From Pedobacter sp. BMA (lineage in GTDB: Bacteria > Bacteroidota > Bacteroidia > Sphingobacteriales > Sphingobacteriaceae), in NCBI RefSeq assembly GCF_001027745.1, contig NZ_LECU01000010.1, forward strand, positions 62,001 to 126,000: DNA of 64,000 bases. The letters run 5' to 3'. A program made the position numbers and the translations under genes. Shown here piece by piece: positions 1 through 8,173 of the stretch. The notes beneath the pieces are model-generated. The model ran no database searches, was not told the DNA's origin, and saw nothing but the letters and a program-made list of their open reading frames with translations. Within the stretch, counting starts at the first letter, position 1. Each line of letters begins with the position of its first letter.

Positions 1-436
1 GATCAAGTTCATAGGGAAGGAGAATAAGGTCAGGCTGGATCCGTTTAAGGTCGCTCACTAAAAGGCTCACCAGGTTATCAAAACCTTCCTGCCCTTTTGC
101 GGGCATCGATGCGTCCTGGGCGTGGTAGCAGCGTAGATTCTTTAAGTTTACTTTGAGTAATCTCAGCGCATGCCGAAGTTCCTCCAGCCGCAACTGGCTG
201 AGTTTGGCAGCAGGATATTTTTTTGAACCGGGATGGGAGCGGCTTCCATCGGTAGTTAATATGATGTGGACGTCCGTGCCATTTTCGATTAGACTTGAAA
301 TCAGTCCTGCGCATGCCAATGACTCATCATCTGGATGAGGCACCATAATGAGACAACATTTTATTTCCTTGAGTCTTTCTGGCTCCAAAGAAACAGCCGA
401 GGACCAGAATTTCTCTTTTTCGAATACATTAGTCAT
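1..436 (-). CDS. PIG-L/LmbE family deacetylase (3' end outside window)
   Basis: This gene enters from the left edge, so only its N-terminal part (about 145 residues) is visible. It starts at ATG 434-436 (M-T-N-V-F-E-K) and reads without a stop to base 1. Near residue 33 it has the family's zinc-binding signature H-P-D-D-E after a hydrophobic strand (C-C-L-I-M-V-P), followed by A-G-L-I and a T-D-G-S segment. Those features define N-acetylglucosamine-type deacetylases of the PIG-L/LmbE fold. Its start overlaps the stop of the preceding acyl-CoA-dehydrogenase-like gene by 8 nt, so translation is probably coupled. With the glycosyltransferase at the head of the operon this suggests deacetylation of an N-acetylated sugar intermediate, but the substrate is unknown. 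Confidence 0.85.
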   Translation of the reverse strand, partial: MTNVFEKEKFWSSAVSLEPERLKEIKCCLIMVPHPDDESLACAGLISSLIENGTDVHIILTTDGSRSHPGSKKYPAAKLSQLRLEELRHALRLLKVNLKNLRCYHAQDASMPAKGQEGFDNLVSLLVSDLKRIQPDLILLPYELD

Positions 437-1568
437 TAAAGCCTCCGGGATTTTGAATAAAGAACTCGGCTATTTTAAGGCGTGTAGCATCCGGAGCAGG
501 CTGCCGGAGATAGAAGCTGAGATCGCGGAAGATCCGCTCCAGAGGATAAGGAGCCATTAGTCCCCGCGCACCCACGCAGCGGTTACTTTCTTCCATTACT
601 TTTAAACAGCTTTCTTCTATATTTACCCTGGTCATGTTGGCAAATGCAATCAGATCTTGTGTCCGGGTATAATCAATAACCCACTCATCATAATATCTAC
701 CCGATTGCCTTAGCCAAAGATTTCCGGTTGTTACCTCCGAACAGATCCTGGAAATCCGGAGTTGCTGAAACGGATCTTCGGTGCGGTTAAGTGCTTTCAG
801 GTATTCAATTGTGCTTTCCATGATCGCTTCTGCTCCGCCTAATTGAACGGCTGCAAAGCGTATGGCGCCACCACTAAAATGAGGTTGGTTTAAATAGATT
901 CCTGGTTGCCCAAGTAAATCGCAATCTTTAAAGTTATATCCTGAAAAGTTTACCTTAAAACTTCCGGATGCTTTCATCCCGAGTGGTTTCCAGCTTTCAC
1001 GATCGATATTTTCATCGCTTATCTTCTCCATATCCACGATGAGCATTTGCCAGCCTTCGTTTTGCGCCGTTTTGATGTTGCCCGTGATGAGTGCTTTATT
1101 AACCAGCGATGCTCCGGAACAAAAGGTTTTGCTCCCACTGATGATATAGGACTCGTGATTGCAATTAATATTAATGCCATCGGCACCCTGCGTGTTCCAG
1201 ATTCCAAACAAATCTCCATTTTCCTTCACGCCATTGTACCATTTTTCCTTTTGTTGAGTATTGCCATACAGGTGAATTAAATATAAGGTGTTGATATGGC
1301 CCTCAAAGATCCTTCCTACAGAAAGATTCGCTTTTCCAACATCCTTTAGTAATTCGAGTAAGGCTGGCGTATTGGGTGTATTGAAGTCGAGTGCATTGCC
1401 AGGAAGTACTACTTCCAGTGCGCCACATTCGCGCAACAATTCAAACTCCTGAACCGGACCCAGCGGGCTGTGCTCTGTGGTATTGGCAAGCTTCGCGATG
1501 CTTTTGAGGGCGGCTTCAAAATGCACCCGTTTAAATGTTTTTACAGGAGCTGTTTGGCTGATGTTCAT
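429..1568 (-). CDS. Acyl-CoA dehydrogenase-like flavoprotein
   Basis: A 379-residue protein with the acyl-CoA dehydrogenase fold. An N-terminal helical part is followed by a flavin-contact region (F-G-I-W-N-T-Q-G), the strand segment G-S-K-T-F-C-S-G-A, and a C-terminal helical domain with V-G-A-R-G-L near residue 330 and an R-D pair typical of family C-termini. The length is normal for the superfamily, which also includes nitroalkane oxidase and sugar N-oxygenases. It overlaps the upstream glycosyltransferase by 4 nt (ATGA) and the downstream deacetylase by 8 nt. That context argues against fatty-acid beta-oxidation and for oxidation of a precursor in a glycoconjugate or small-molecule pathway. 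The real substrate cannot be told from sequence. Confidence 0.8.
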   Translation of the reverse strand: MNISQTAPVKTFKRVHFEAALKSIAKLANTTEHSPLGPVQEFELLRECGALEVVLPGNALDFNTPNTPALLELLKDVGKANLSVGRIFEGHINTLYLIHLYGNTQQKEKWYNGVKENGDLFGIWNTQGADGININCNHESYIISGSKTFCSGASLVNKALITGNIKTAQNEGWQMLIVDMEKISDENIDRESWKPLGMKASGSFKVNFSGYNFKDCDLLGQPGIYLNQPHFSGGAIRFAAVQLGGAEAIMESTIEYLKALNRTEDPFQQLRISRICSEVTTGNLWLRQSGRYYDEWVIDYTRTQDLIAFANMTRVNIEESCLKVMEESNRCVGARGLMAPYPLERIFRDLSFYLRQPAPDATRLKIAEFFIQNPGGFND

Positions 1569-2656
1569 ATCGTATTGATGAGTTTATTATTCTTATTAGC
1601 GGTGGATTCGAGCTGTTCTTCGTATGCAGCAATCATTGTAACGAAGCTGAACTTTTGCAGCGCATATTTTCTGATTTCCGAGCGGTTAAGTTTTTCAGCT
1701 TCCAGTATCGCCTCTGCAAGCTGATCTACATTTCCGCCCGCTGCAAGTACACCTGTATGGGGGGCAATGATTTCGGGAAGTGCGCCCATTCTAAAACCGG
1801 CAATAGGAGTACCGCAGGCCATGGCTTCTGCTGCAACAAATCCGAATGGTTCTTCCCAGCAAGGGGTAATCAGGCATACAGACGCATTACCAATCTCCCG
1901 GTTCAGCGACGGCTGATCCAGAAGTCCAAGGAAAACAAGGTCATCGCCCATAAGGGGCTCTATTTTTTGTTTATAATATTTTTCATCAGCGATACCACCA
2001 GCAATTCGCAACGGGATTTTTGCCGCTCTGGCAGCGGCGATAGCAAGGTGAAGTCCTTTATCAGGATGAATTCTTCCAAACCAAAGGGCGTACCTGTCGA
2101 GGCCGGCTTCAGGATGAAAATCCCACTTTTCGATTTTAATTCCATTCAGGATAACATTGCACTGATTGACTAATCCGCGCCAGTTTTCGGCACTTTTTCT
2201 GGAAACCGTAATGTAATCTATTATGGGTTTCCTACGTTCAGCAGCAATGGCCAGCTCAAGTTCATAAAATGGAGGCGTGTGCAATACGGTTACTATTGGT
2301 GTATTTACAATTGTTGCCATGGTGATGGGAACATAGTGAAGGCTGTTATTGAAAATTACATCAAAACCATATTGGTCAATTTCAGTCATTAACCTGAAAT
2401 AGGCATGGTGTTCAGCGATGTACTCCGAAGGCAGATCCTTCATTTTCCTCCGCTGTCCGGTCAGTTCATCATAGTGATCATCTGTAAGTATCGGTACTAG
2501 TGGTAGGGAAGGATCTGAAGATGAACTCGCAAATAAGGTAACGTCATGCCCGCTGGATTGTAAGGCAGTTGTGATATGGTGTGTAAAAACTTCCAGTCCG
2601 CCGGCAAATGGCGCACGTATGGGGTGTTTTAGGTGTGAGATGATTCCGATCTTCAT
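1565..2656 (-). CDS. Glycosyltransferase family 4 (GT-B fold)
   Basis: A 363-residue cytoplasmic GT-B glycosyltransferase. The N-terminal Rossmann domain starts with a glycine-rich acceptor loop (F-A-G-G-L-E-V-F near residues 17-24). The C-terminal donor domain has W-F-G-R-I-H-P-D-K-G near residue 192 and the nucleotide-sugar motif E-E-P-F-G-F-V-A-A-E-A-M-A-C-G-T-P near 268-284, typical of GT4 retaining enzymes. It is the first gene of a translationally overlapping three-gene operon with the acyl-CoA-dehydrogenase-like and PIG-L genes. The donor and acceptor sugars are not predictable. Confidence 0.9.
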   Translation of the reverse strand: MKIGIISHLKHPIRAPFAGGLEVFTHHITTALQSSGHDVTLFASSSSDPSLPLVPILTDDHYDELTGQRRKMKDLPSEYIAEHHAYFRLMTEIDQYGFDVIFNNSLHYVPITMATIVNTPIVTVLHTPPFYELELAIAAERRKPIIDYITVSRKSAENWRGLVNQCNVILNGIKIEKWDFHPEAGLDRYALWFGRIHPDKGLHLAIAAARAAKIPLRIAGGIADEKYYKQKIEPLMGDDLVFLGLLDQPSLNREIGNASVCLITPCWEEPFGFVAAEAMACGTPIAGFRMGALPEIIAPHTGVLAAGGNVDQLAEAILEAEKLNRSEIRKYALQKFSFVTMIAAYEEQLESTANKNNKLINTI

Positions 2657-2910
2657 GTTGAGGGGATAGCGATGTGCTTTTTCCTTAAGAAGACAGTGTA
2701 AACAGTGGTAAAGTTTTGAAAAAGAAATAACAGGAGTTGGGATCGTTTGTTAAAGTTTGCATCGCACATACAGACGATGATACATTTCAATAATTGCGCT
2801 TTGGACTAAATTAATCCTGTTTAGTGTGACTTTTCGTTTGTCATATGTCAACACCTTATTGCAGATGCTATGACAATACTTTATTTTTGATTAAATCATC
2901 CCTAACGAAT

Positions 2911-3213
2911 ATGAACAGTATGAAGACCTTGCATTCCCTGCGTGAGGCTTTGCACAAGAAGTTTGGAAGTATAACTGTCGACAGGCAATTGTGCGAGCAG
3001 ATTTCCGTTGCAATTTTTACACATCAGGAAGATTATATTAGCACTACAACGCTGATGAGACTTTTTGGATTGTTACCCATGGACCGAAATGTATTTCCGC
3101 CTCAGATTATTGAAATGATTGTCCGTTATACCGGCCACCAAACTGATGGAACTTTAGATGCCTTAATTACTGCAATCAAGCCACTTCACAAAACCCCGAC
3201 CAGGAGAATTTAA
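2911..3213 (+). CDS. Hypothetical protein, about 100 aa
   Basis: I do not recognise a family. The frame is open from ATG 2845, but the extra 22 residues are Cys- and Ser-rich and unlike a normal N-terminus, so the start at 2911 (M-N-S-M-K-T-L-H-S-L) is preferred. The protein looks mostly helical, with a conserved-looking core (T-L-M-R-L-F-G-L-L-P) and no signal peptide or membrane segment. It stands alone, transcribed away from the glycosyltransferase operon and convergent with the next small gene. Confidence 0.5.
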   Translation: MNSMKTLHSLREALHKKFGSITVDRQLCEQISVAIFTHQEDYISTTTLMRLFGLLPMDRNVFPPQIIEMIVRYTGHQTDGTLDALITAIKPLHKTPTRRI

Positions 3214-3244
3214 CTGTTTTAAATGGAAATTAAGTTACATCGAA

Positions 3245-3514
3245 TTATTCGGGTGATTCCTTTGAGATGTAAATGCTTAAAGGTGACGGTAGCAGGCTTT
3301 GATCTTTTGCCGGTTGCTCTACATAAACTGCTATGCTAACCGCAGTTAAACCACTCTTGCTTAATTTGATTTCAAACGTTACCCGGTCGCCTACCTCAAC
3401 ACCCCCCGTCAGTGAACTTATAAAAAAGGGAATATCCTGCTCGTTTTCATCAACAATATAACCTTTATCGGAAACTGGATCAATAAGGATCACAATACCT
3501 TTTCTCATACTCAA
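3245..3514 (-). CDS. Cold-shock-domain-like small protein
   Basis: An 89-residue protein whose first 60 residues follow the cold-shock OB-fold pattern. There is a start strand K-G-I-V-I-L-I-D, a D-K-G-Y-I-V segment in place of the usual G-F-G-F-I RNP1 motif, then P-F-F-I-S-S-L, and V-G-D-R-V-T-F-E-I, which matches the family's E-G-D-x-V-x-F-E. The aromatic RNP1 core is degenerate, so it is a divergent member, and nucleic-acid binding is inferred rather than shown. The 25-residue tail is Ser/Pro-rich and unlike typical CspA. M3 (base 3508) is an alternative start. Confidence 0.6.
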   Translation of the reverse strand: MSMRKGIVILIDPVSDKGYIVDENEQDIPFFISSLTGGVEVGDRVTFEIKLSKSGLTAVSIAVYVEQPAKDQSLLPSPLSIYISKESPE

Positions 3515-3748
3515 AATTGAAATAGACCGTCATTTTTCAGGACGACATGATAGACTTCCCCAAATGTCGCTTGTTGAAGCCAAAAAAAGAATTTATATGC
3601 AAATAAAAACATAGCCTGAAGTTTTTAATTAAGCTAAGTTGTTTGATGGTAGCGTTATATTAATCATACATCATTAGTGTGGTATTGTTTAACGGTATCT
3701 GATGTAATATTAAATTTTAGTTAGATTTGACACTCAAAAACTTTAAAT

Positions 3749-4027
3749 ATGAAGCCCACAGTTAGTATTGAATATTGTCCGAAATGCGGTTGGATGTTGC
3801 GCGCAGCGTATATGGCTCAGGAACTGCTCACCACTTTTGCAGATGAGCTTAAAGGTGTAACACTAATTCCAAGTGAGTTAGGAGGAACCTTTACCGTTTC
3901 CAGCAGAGAGAGAATCATTTTCGACAGAAAAACTGCACAACGTTTTCCTGAAATTAAGGAATTAAAGCAACTGGTGCGGGATGAGATAAGTCCGGAGAAA
4001 GACCTTGGACATAGCGACCGAAAATAG
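3749..4027 (+). CDS. SelT/SelW/SelH-family (Rdx) selenoprotein-like protein
   Basis: A 92-residue thioredoxin-like protein of the SelW-type Rdx family. The family's redox motif is present with cysteines at residues 10 and 13 (Y-C-P-K-C-G-W), a Cys-x-x-Cys form without selenocysteine. The second family motif (P-S-E-L-G-G-T-F) near residues 42-49 is also visible. No signal peptide is seen, so it is likely cytoplasmic. The physiological partner of bacterial Rdx proteins is not established. It is convergent with the small gene at 4032-4250. Confidence 0.8.
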   Translation: MKPTVSIEYCPKCGWMLRAAYMAQELLTTFADELKGVTLIPSELGGTFTVSSRERIIFDRKTAQRFPEIKELKQLVRDEISPEKDLGHSDRK

Positions 4028-4031
4028 CTGA

Positions 4032-4250
4032 TCAGGCATTTGATTCGATAAGCAGTTTCAGCATTTTTAAGCGGTGGATAAGGGGCTGGTAAACTTTTGC
4101 ACCAATATCTGCCTTCAAGGGTTGAATGTGGCTTTGTAGAAAGAGTTCGTAATCAGTAATTTCAGTTGCATCATTCAGAAAAATCGGTACCGGCTGTTTT
4201 CCTGCGTTATTAAAAAAATCTTCAAGTTCCTGTAATTCCTGCATTGTCAT
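4032..4250 (-). CDS. Small Bacteroidota protein (DUF6965-like)
   Basis: A 72-residue acidic, helical protein starting M-T-M-Q-E-L-Q-E-L-E-D-F-F. The segment F-N-N-A-G-K-Q-P-V-P-I-F-L-N-D-A recalls a small uncharacterised Bacteroidota family (DUF6965, recalled from memory). The frame is open further upstream to 4307, but a -7 box TACCTTTG lies just 4 nt before ATG 4248-4250, which fixes this start and implies a leaderless transcript. No function can be assigned. Confidence 0.6.
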   Translation of the reverse strand: MTMQELQELEDFFNNAGKQPVPIFLNDATEITDYELFLQSHIQPLKADIGAKVYQPLIHRLKMLKLLIESNA

Positions 4251-4254
4251 GGGG

Positions 4255-4262
4255 CAAAGGTA
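4255..4262 (-). promoter_or_regulatory. -7 box TACCTTTG, 4 nt before the start codon
   Basis: Reading the minus strand, TACCTTTG is followed by CCCC and then the ATG at 4250. It matches the Bacteroidota -7 consensus TAnnTTTG. No clear -33 TTTG is present at the usual distance. Confidence 0.45.
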
Positions 4263-4337
4263 AGCGGAAAACAATTTTATAGCTAGTAATGTTGATAATA
4301 TGGTCAATCTACCTTGATCTTATTCTACCGCTGATTT

Positions 4338-4730
4338 ATGAAAACTTCATTGATTAAAAATACCACAAGAATTTTATTGGGAACGGGTCTGGTTTTTGCA
4401 GGCATCGGTCATCTTACTTTTGCAAGAAAACCGTTTCAGGCCCAGGTTCCCGACTGGGTTCCGCTTAAAAAAGATGATACAGTTGTTTATTCCGGATTTG
4501 TGGAGATAGCAATGGGGACGAGCTTGATTTTCGCACCAGTAAAATATCAGAAATTCGTGGGCCTGGCAGCAGCGAGTTTATTTGTTGCCGTATTTCCAGG
4601 CAATGTTTCGCAGTATCTTAACAAAAGAAGCGCGTTCGGATTGAACACCGATCAGAAACGTTTTGCCCGTTTATTTTTCCAACCCATTCTGGTATTCTGG
4701 GCGCTTGCAAGTACAAGCAAAAAAACGTAA
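4338..4730 (+). CDS. DoxX-like integral membrane protein
   Basis: A 130-residue protein with about four hydrophobic segments: residues 10-25 (L-L-G-T-G-L-V-F-A-G-I-G-H-L), 50-67, 72-90, and a C-terminal one ending F-W-A-L-A-S. The opening G-x-x-F-x-x-x-G-x-x-H-L-T-F pattern is typical of the DoxX-like superfamily. Members are inner-membrane proteins of unclear function, sometimes linked to redox or quinone chemistry. It is a single gene with no visible operon partner. Confidence 0.7.
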   Translation: MKTSLIKNTTRILLGTGLVFAGIGHLTFARKPFQAQVPDWVPLKKDDTVVYSGFVEIAMGTSLIFAPVKYQKFVGLAAASLFVAVFPGNVSQYLNKRSAFGLNTDQKRFARLFFQPILVFWALASTSKKT

Positions 4731-4844
4731 AGTAATTGATCTGAATGAGCTCTGTAAAAAACCTGATAGGTTTATGTTATATGTTGTTAAGGCAAAAACA
4801 TTTTATTTACTGAAGCGTTGAAAAAAGAAACAACTGCAAAAATT

Positions 4845-5027
4845 ATGGAAATGAAGTCTTCAGATCATGAGTTATCAAATGTACAGTCGGATAGTTCAAA
4901 CGGAAACGTTCCACATCCGGATCAAAATTTAACTACTGTAAGGTTGGAGACCATTTCACAGGCCTTGTGGAAGGCTATTTCAAATGCAGATGATCAAGAT
5001 GCTTCTTTGTGGAGGATGTGGCGTTAG
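4845..5027 (+). CDS. Hypothetical small protein, about 60 aa
   Basis: A short hydrophilic protein ending in D-A-S-L-W-R-M-W-R. The frame can be extended nine codons to a TTG at 4818, but the ATG at 4845 (M-E-M-K-S-S-D-H) is the simpler start. There is no signal peptide or membrane helix, and I recognise no family. A GC-rich hairpin lies 16 nt after the stop, which supports a real transcription unit. Confidence 0.4.
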   Translation: MEMKSSDHELSNVQSDSSNGNVPHPDQNLTTVRLETISQALWKAISNADDQDASLWRMWR

Positions 5028-5042
5028 TTGAGCGATGAGGAA

Positions 5043-5062
5043 GCCGGCCTGAAGGGGCCGGC
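5043..5062. terminator. GC-rich hairpin between convergent small genes
   Basis: Arms GCCGGCC and GGCCGGC are separated by a 6-nt loop. It has no strong T-run on either side, so it is a weak or factor-assisted terminator. It sits between the stop of the gene ending at 5027 and the stop of the minus-strand small ORF ending at 5075, so it may serve both. Confidence 0.5.
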
Positions 5063-5074
5063 CATAACCCAATT

Positions 5075-5176
5075 TTACACGTCGTTTTCTTTATCACTTG
5101 AACGAACCAGAACAATTAATATTCCGAACGCCGATAAGAATGAACACAATCCCACAATTAAATTAATTTTCTCCAT
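5075..5176 (-). CDS. Predicted 33-aa single-span membrane small protein
   Basis: ATG 5174-5176 opens a 33-codon frame ending TAA at 5075. The peptide is M-E-K-I-N, then about 20 hydrophobic residues (L-I-V-G-L-C-S-F-L-S-A-F-G-I-L-I-V-L-V), then the charged tail R-S-S-D-K-E-N-D-V. That is one transmembrane helix with a polar C-terminus, the usual build of regulatory small membrane proteins. It is the only gene-like content of the 557-nt gap 5028-5584. Its expression is unproven. Confidence 0.45.
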   Translation of the reverse strand: MEKINLIVGLCSFLSAFGILIVLVRSSDKENDV

Positions 5177-5360
5177 TGGTTATAGTTTGATATTTTGAAA
5201 ATATAATTTTTCTGTCAATTTCCAAACTTTTAAACTCAACAGGAGTATGATTTACTCAATTATTATTCATTACCGTAGAAATGTAGAAATTTCTTCACAC
5301 ATTTTATAACCTGATTGTTTAGCAAACCTTTCCTGGATGATTAAAACCATATGAATTCTG

Positions 5361-5426
5361 TTTGGTTAAATATTTGATGTATTTTTGTTAAACATACGTT
5401 TGATTTGATACGGACGTATGCATACG
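5361..5426 (+). promoter_or_regulatory. Putative promoter and palindromic operator before the TPR histidine kinase gene
   Basis: TTTG (5361-5364) and a -7-like TATTTTTG (5380-5387) are 15 nt apart, shorter than usual. Downstream are CATACG (5393-5398) and a perfect 12-bp palindrome CGTATGCATACG (5415-5426). The kinase start is at 5585, so the leader would be near 190 nt. Confidence 0.35.
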
Positions 5427-5584
5427 AAAGATTGCTAATTACGCTAACCTTATTCAGAATGCCGTATTACAGAAAGTAATTCCGCTATTTTAAACGTTAC
5501 TGAGATTTTATCAAAGGAAGGAAATAAAATTAAATCTGACTGTTTCGTCCTTATTTCAGCAATATCTGTGCTGACTTATTACTT

Positions 5585-7651
5585 ATGGTGAATAAAAATA
5601 TCAAGCAACATATTCTTTTCAGGTTGACGAACCCGTTAGCACTGTTATTACTTTTTTGTCTGAGTTTTGCTGCCTGTAAAAATGATCGTCAGGAATTATA
5701 TAAGTCTAGCACTGCTGTAAAGTCAATACTTGATAGTGCATCACATCTACTGGATTTAGGAGAAGAAGCAGGGGCATTGAACTATCTGGAACATTCGACT
5801 GCCAGATTCGATTCAATAGCGGCATTCGATCGATGGCAGATTTACAATTTTAAAGCCATTTATTATCTGAATTACAGTTACAATATACGGTTTGCTGAAA
5901 TCTATGCAGATAGTATGCTTCATGCAATTGAACCGCATCAGCAACAGTATAAATATGAGTATGCTGTAAGCCTTTTTACTAAGGGAGACGTACTTCGCTC
6001 CTCTGGCAATTTTGAACGTGCTTACGATTATTATTATGAAGCTAAAGTCTTCGCCGGAAAGCACCTGAACGATTGCAGCAAAGCTGTACTTAGCTTTCGA
6101 ATCGGTTTAGTAAGGTACCGGCAGGCCAATTATAGCCGCGCAATAACTTTCTTCAAAGAAGCGATCACCGAGAAAAACGCCTGTGCAAACAGGGATTTTA
6201 ATTCAAATGTATATTTTCCTCAGGCTGTACTAAATGCTACCGGATTAAGCTATGAGCGGATAAATAAACCAGATAGTGCAATTCATTACTATCAGCTTGC
6301 ACTCAAATGTATTTTTGATAACGAAAAGTCGTTTCCTGCAGAATATAAGTCCATGATTATGGCACAAGGTGTCATCTATGGGAACCTGGGCGGTTTATAT
6401 GCCAAAGAAGGCAAATCAGCAAAGGCAGAAGATATGCTTAGAAGAAGTATCCGCCTAAATGATCATAAGGGATTCGCGATTGATGATGCGCAAACAGCCA
6501 AAATTAAACTGATCAATTTATATCTGGATAAGAATGAGTTTGAGAAGGCGCGCAATATTTTAGACCAGGTTGATACTTACCTGCAATCTACAAGTGGGCC
6601 AGAAAGCAGGAATAACGAAATTTTAAAGCGCTGGCTGGATGCTCAAAGCCAGTATTACCACAAAATTGGCGACTACAAAAGTGCTTTCCATTTCCTGGGA
6701 ACATTAGGGAAATTTACAGATTCCATCAGTAAAGCTGAACAAGCGGTGAAACGTTCGGACTTTGATAATGGATTAGAAAATGCTGAACGAAGATATCAGA
6801 TGCTGACCCTTGAGCGAACAGGTGAACGTAAATCCTTATTTCTATATGGCTCAATCATTTTACTGATACTCATTATAATCATTGCATTTTTATTTATCAA
6901 AAACCTGCGAAAAGACAGGAAAAACCTGAAGGCGATGAGGATCTTGAATACTCAGATTATTCATTCTTATGAGGCACTGGAAGAGAGTCATCAGGAAAAC
7001 AATGATATGCTGCAGGTGATTGCGCACGATTTGCGGAACCCTATCAGTGGGATGATGATGGCAGCCTCAACATTATCCTATATAACACCCCTGCCAGTTA
7101 AGGATCAGCATATGTACGACCTCATTCAGGAATCCGGAGAAGAGGCCATAAAAATGATCAATGAATTGCTGGAATCGAAAACCAGGCAGCTTGAACTGAA
7201 GCTTCGGGAGGCAGATATTTTTGATATACTTTACTACTGTGTCAAAATGCTGGAACATAAGGCTGCAGAAAAATCAATACATATTAATCTGAAAGCTTTT
7301 AGGGTAACATTTTTGATGAACCGGGAAAAAATCTGGCGTGTTTTCAGTAATTTAATCGGCAATGCCATTAAATTTAGCATGCAAGATAAGGAGATAAACA
7401 TCGAGCTTTCTTACCAGCAAAATGGAGTGGCAATAAGCATTGCCGACGAAGGGGTAGGTATACCAGAAAACGTTGCCGCCACACTTTTCGATAACCGCGG
7501 GAAGATAGGAAATGCAGGCACACATGGTGAGCCCTCTTTTGGTTTAGGCTTATCGATCGCGAGGCAGATTGTCGATGCCCACAACGGCAAGATCTGGTTT
7601 GAACCTAATCCATCAGGAGGTACTACGTTTTGGGTGTGGCTGCCCATTTAG
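5585..7651 (+). CDS. TPR-containing membrane histidine kinase
   Basis: A 688-residue sensor kinase. Residues 14-31 form a lipoprotein-like signal ending L-S-F-A-A-C (Cys31). Residues about 45-400 are a helical TPR-type sensor region outside the cytoplasm, with repeated A-x-x-Y/F patterns such as G-N-F-E-R-A-Y-D-Y-Y. A transmembrane helix lies near residues 419-438. The cytoplasmic HisKA has phospho-acceptor His481 in V-I-A-H-D-L-R-N-P. The HATPase shows N-box N-L-I-G-N-A-I-K-F-S, G1 D-E-G-V-G-I-P and G2 F-G-L-G-L-S-I-A-R. It has no receiver domain; a lone receiver follows 150 nt downstream and is the likely partner. The ligand is unknown. Confidence 0.9.
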   Translation: MVNKNIKQHILFRLTNPLALLLLFCLSFAACKNDRQELYKSSTAVKSILDSASHLLDLGEEAGALNYLEHSTARFDSIAAFDRWQIYNFKAIYYLNYSYNIRFAEIYADSMLHAIEPHQQQYKYEYAVSLFTKGDVLRSSGNFERAYDYYYEAKVFAGKHLNDCSKAVLSFRIGLVRYRQANYSRAITFFKEAITEKNACANRDFNSNVYFPQAVLNATGLSYERINKPDSAIHYYQLALKCIFDNEKSFPAEYKSMIMAQGVIYGNLGGLYAKEGKSAKAEDMLRRSIRLNDHKGFAIDDAQTAKIKLINLYLDKNEFEKARNILDQVDTYLQSTSGPESRNNEILKRWLDAQSQYYHKIGDYKSAFHFLGTLGKFTDSISKAEQAVKRSDFDNGLENAERRYQMLTLERTGERKSLFLYGSIILLILIIIIAFLFIKNLRKDRKNLKAMRILNTQIIHSYEALEESHQENNDMLQVIAHDLRNPISGMMMAASTLSYITPLPVKDQHMYDLIQESGEEAIKMINELLESKTRQLELKLREADIFDILYYCVKMLEHKAAEKSIHINLKAFRVTFLMNREKIWRVFSNLIGNAIKFSMQDKEINIELSYQQNGVAISIADEGVGIPENVAATLFDNRGKIGNAGTHGEPSFGLGLSIARQIVDAHNGKIWFEPNPSGGTTFWVWLPI

Positions 7652-7804
7652 CTTAGGCATTTGCCGAAAATGTAGAGTATTGTAATGATTTTTTCATGAC
7701 GCAAAAAGGTAACCCGAATGATGCAGATATACTTAGTACTTATTCCATTTTTTTATCGTATAAATACGGATTTTTATTCTTAATATTAATGCTTAAATTT
7801 AATT

Positions 7805-8173
7805 ATGGGCTCTAAAATTCTTGTTATTGAGGATGATGCAAGTAATGCTGACGTGATCAAACTGATCCTGGAGAATGAAGACTTTCAGGTTATGGTAATC
7901 CATCGGTCAAAACTGCTTTATTCTGCGCTTCACGAGTTTGAGCCTGATTTAATTGTTATGGATATTATGCTTGGAGATGATGACGGCAGGTCTTTGTGTT
8001 TTGAGCTTAAAAATAATGGCAATACAAGGCATATCCCCATTATGCTCATCACTGCATTGCTCGACCGCGAGGTAGAAGCTATTCGTAATAACGCAGACCT
8101 GGTAATGTTTAAGCCTTTCGAGTACGATAAGCTCGCTGCTAATGTAAAAAATCTTTTGGCGGTGAGTTATTAG
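7805..8173 (+). CDS. Single-domain response regulator (receiver only)
   Basis: A 122-residue CheY-like receiver without an output domain. Acidic pocket D10/D11, phospho-acceptor D53 (V-M-D-I-M-L), T83 and K103 (F-K-P-F) are all present, so it should be phosphorylatable. It lies 150 nt after the TPR histidine kinase and is its probable partner. Signalling would have to pass by protein contact or a phosphorelay. Its 3' end overlaps, on the other strand, the remnant of an AraC-type regulator. Confidence 0.88.
   Translation: MGSKILVIEDDASNADVIKLILENEDFQVMVIHRSKLLYSALHEFEPDLIVMDIMLGDDDGRSLCFELKNNGNTRHIPIMLITALLDREVEAIRNNADLVMFKPFEYDKLAANVKNLLAVSY

Noticed and set aside
78-314. 78-aa minus-strand open frame at the left edge
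   Set aside because: It is out of frame with the PIG-L deacetylase, whose HPDDE motif is read in the frame starting at 436.
429-1568. Fatty-acid beta-oxidation role for the acyl-CoA-dehydrogenase-like gene
   Set aside because: It overlaps a glycosyltransferase and a sugar deacetylase gene; no other beta-oxidation gene is nearby.
2845-2910. N-terminal extension of the hypothetical gene at 2911
   Set aside because: The added residues are Cys/Ser-rich and atypical; the internal M-N-S-M start is more plausible.
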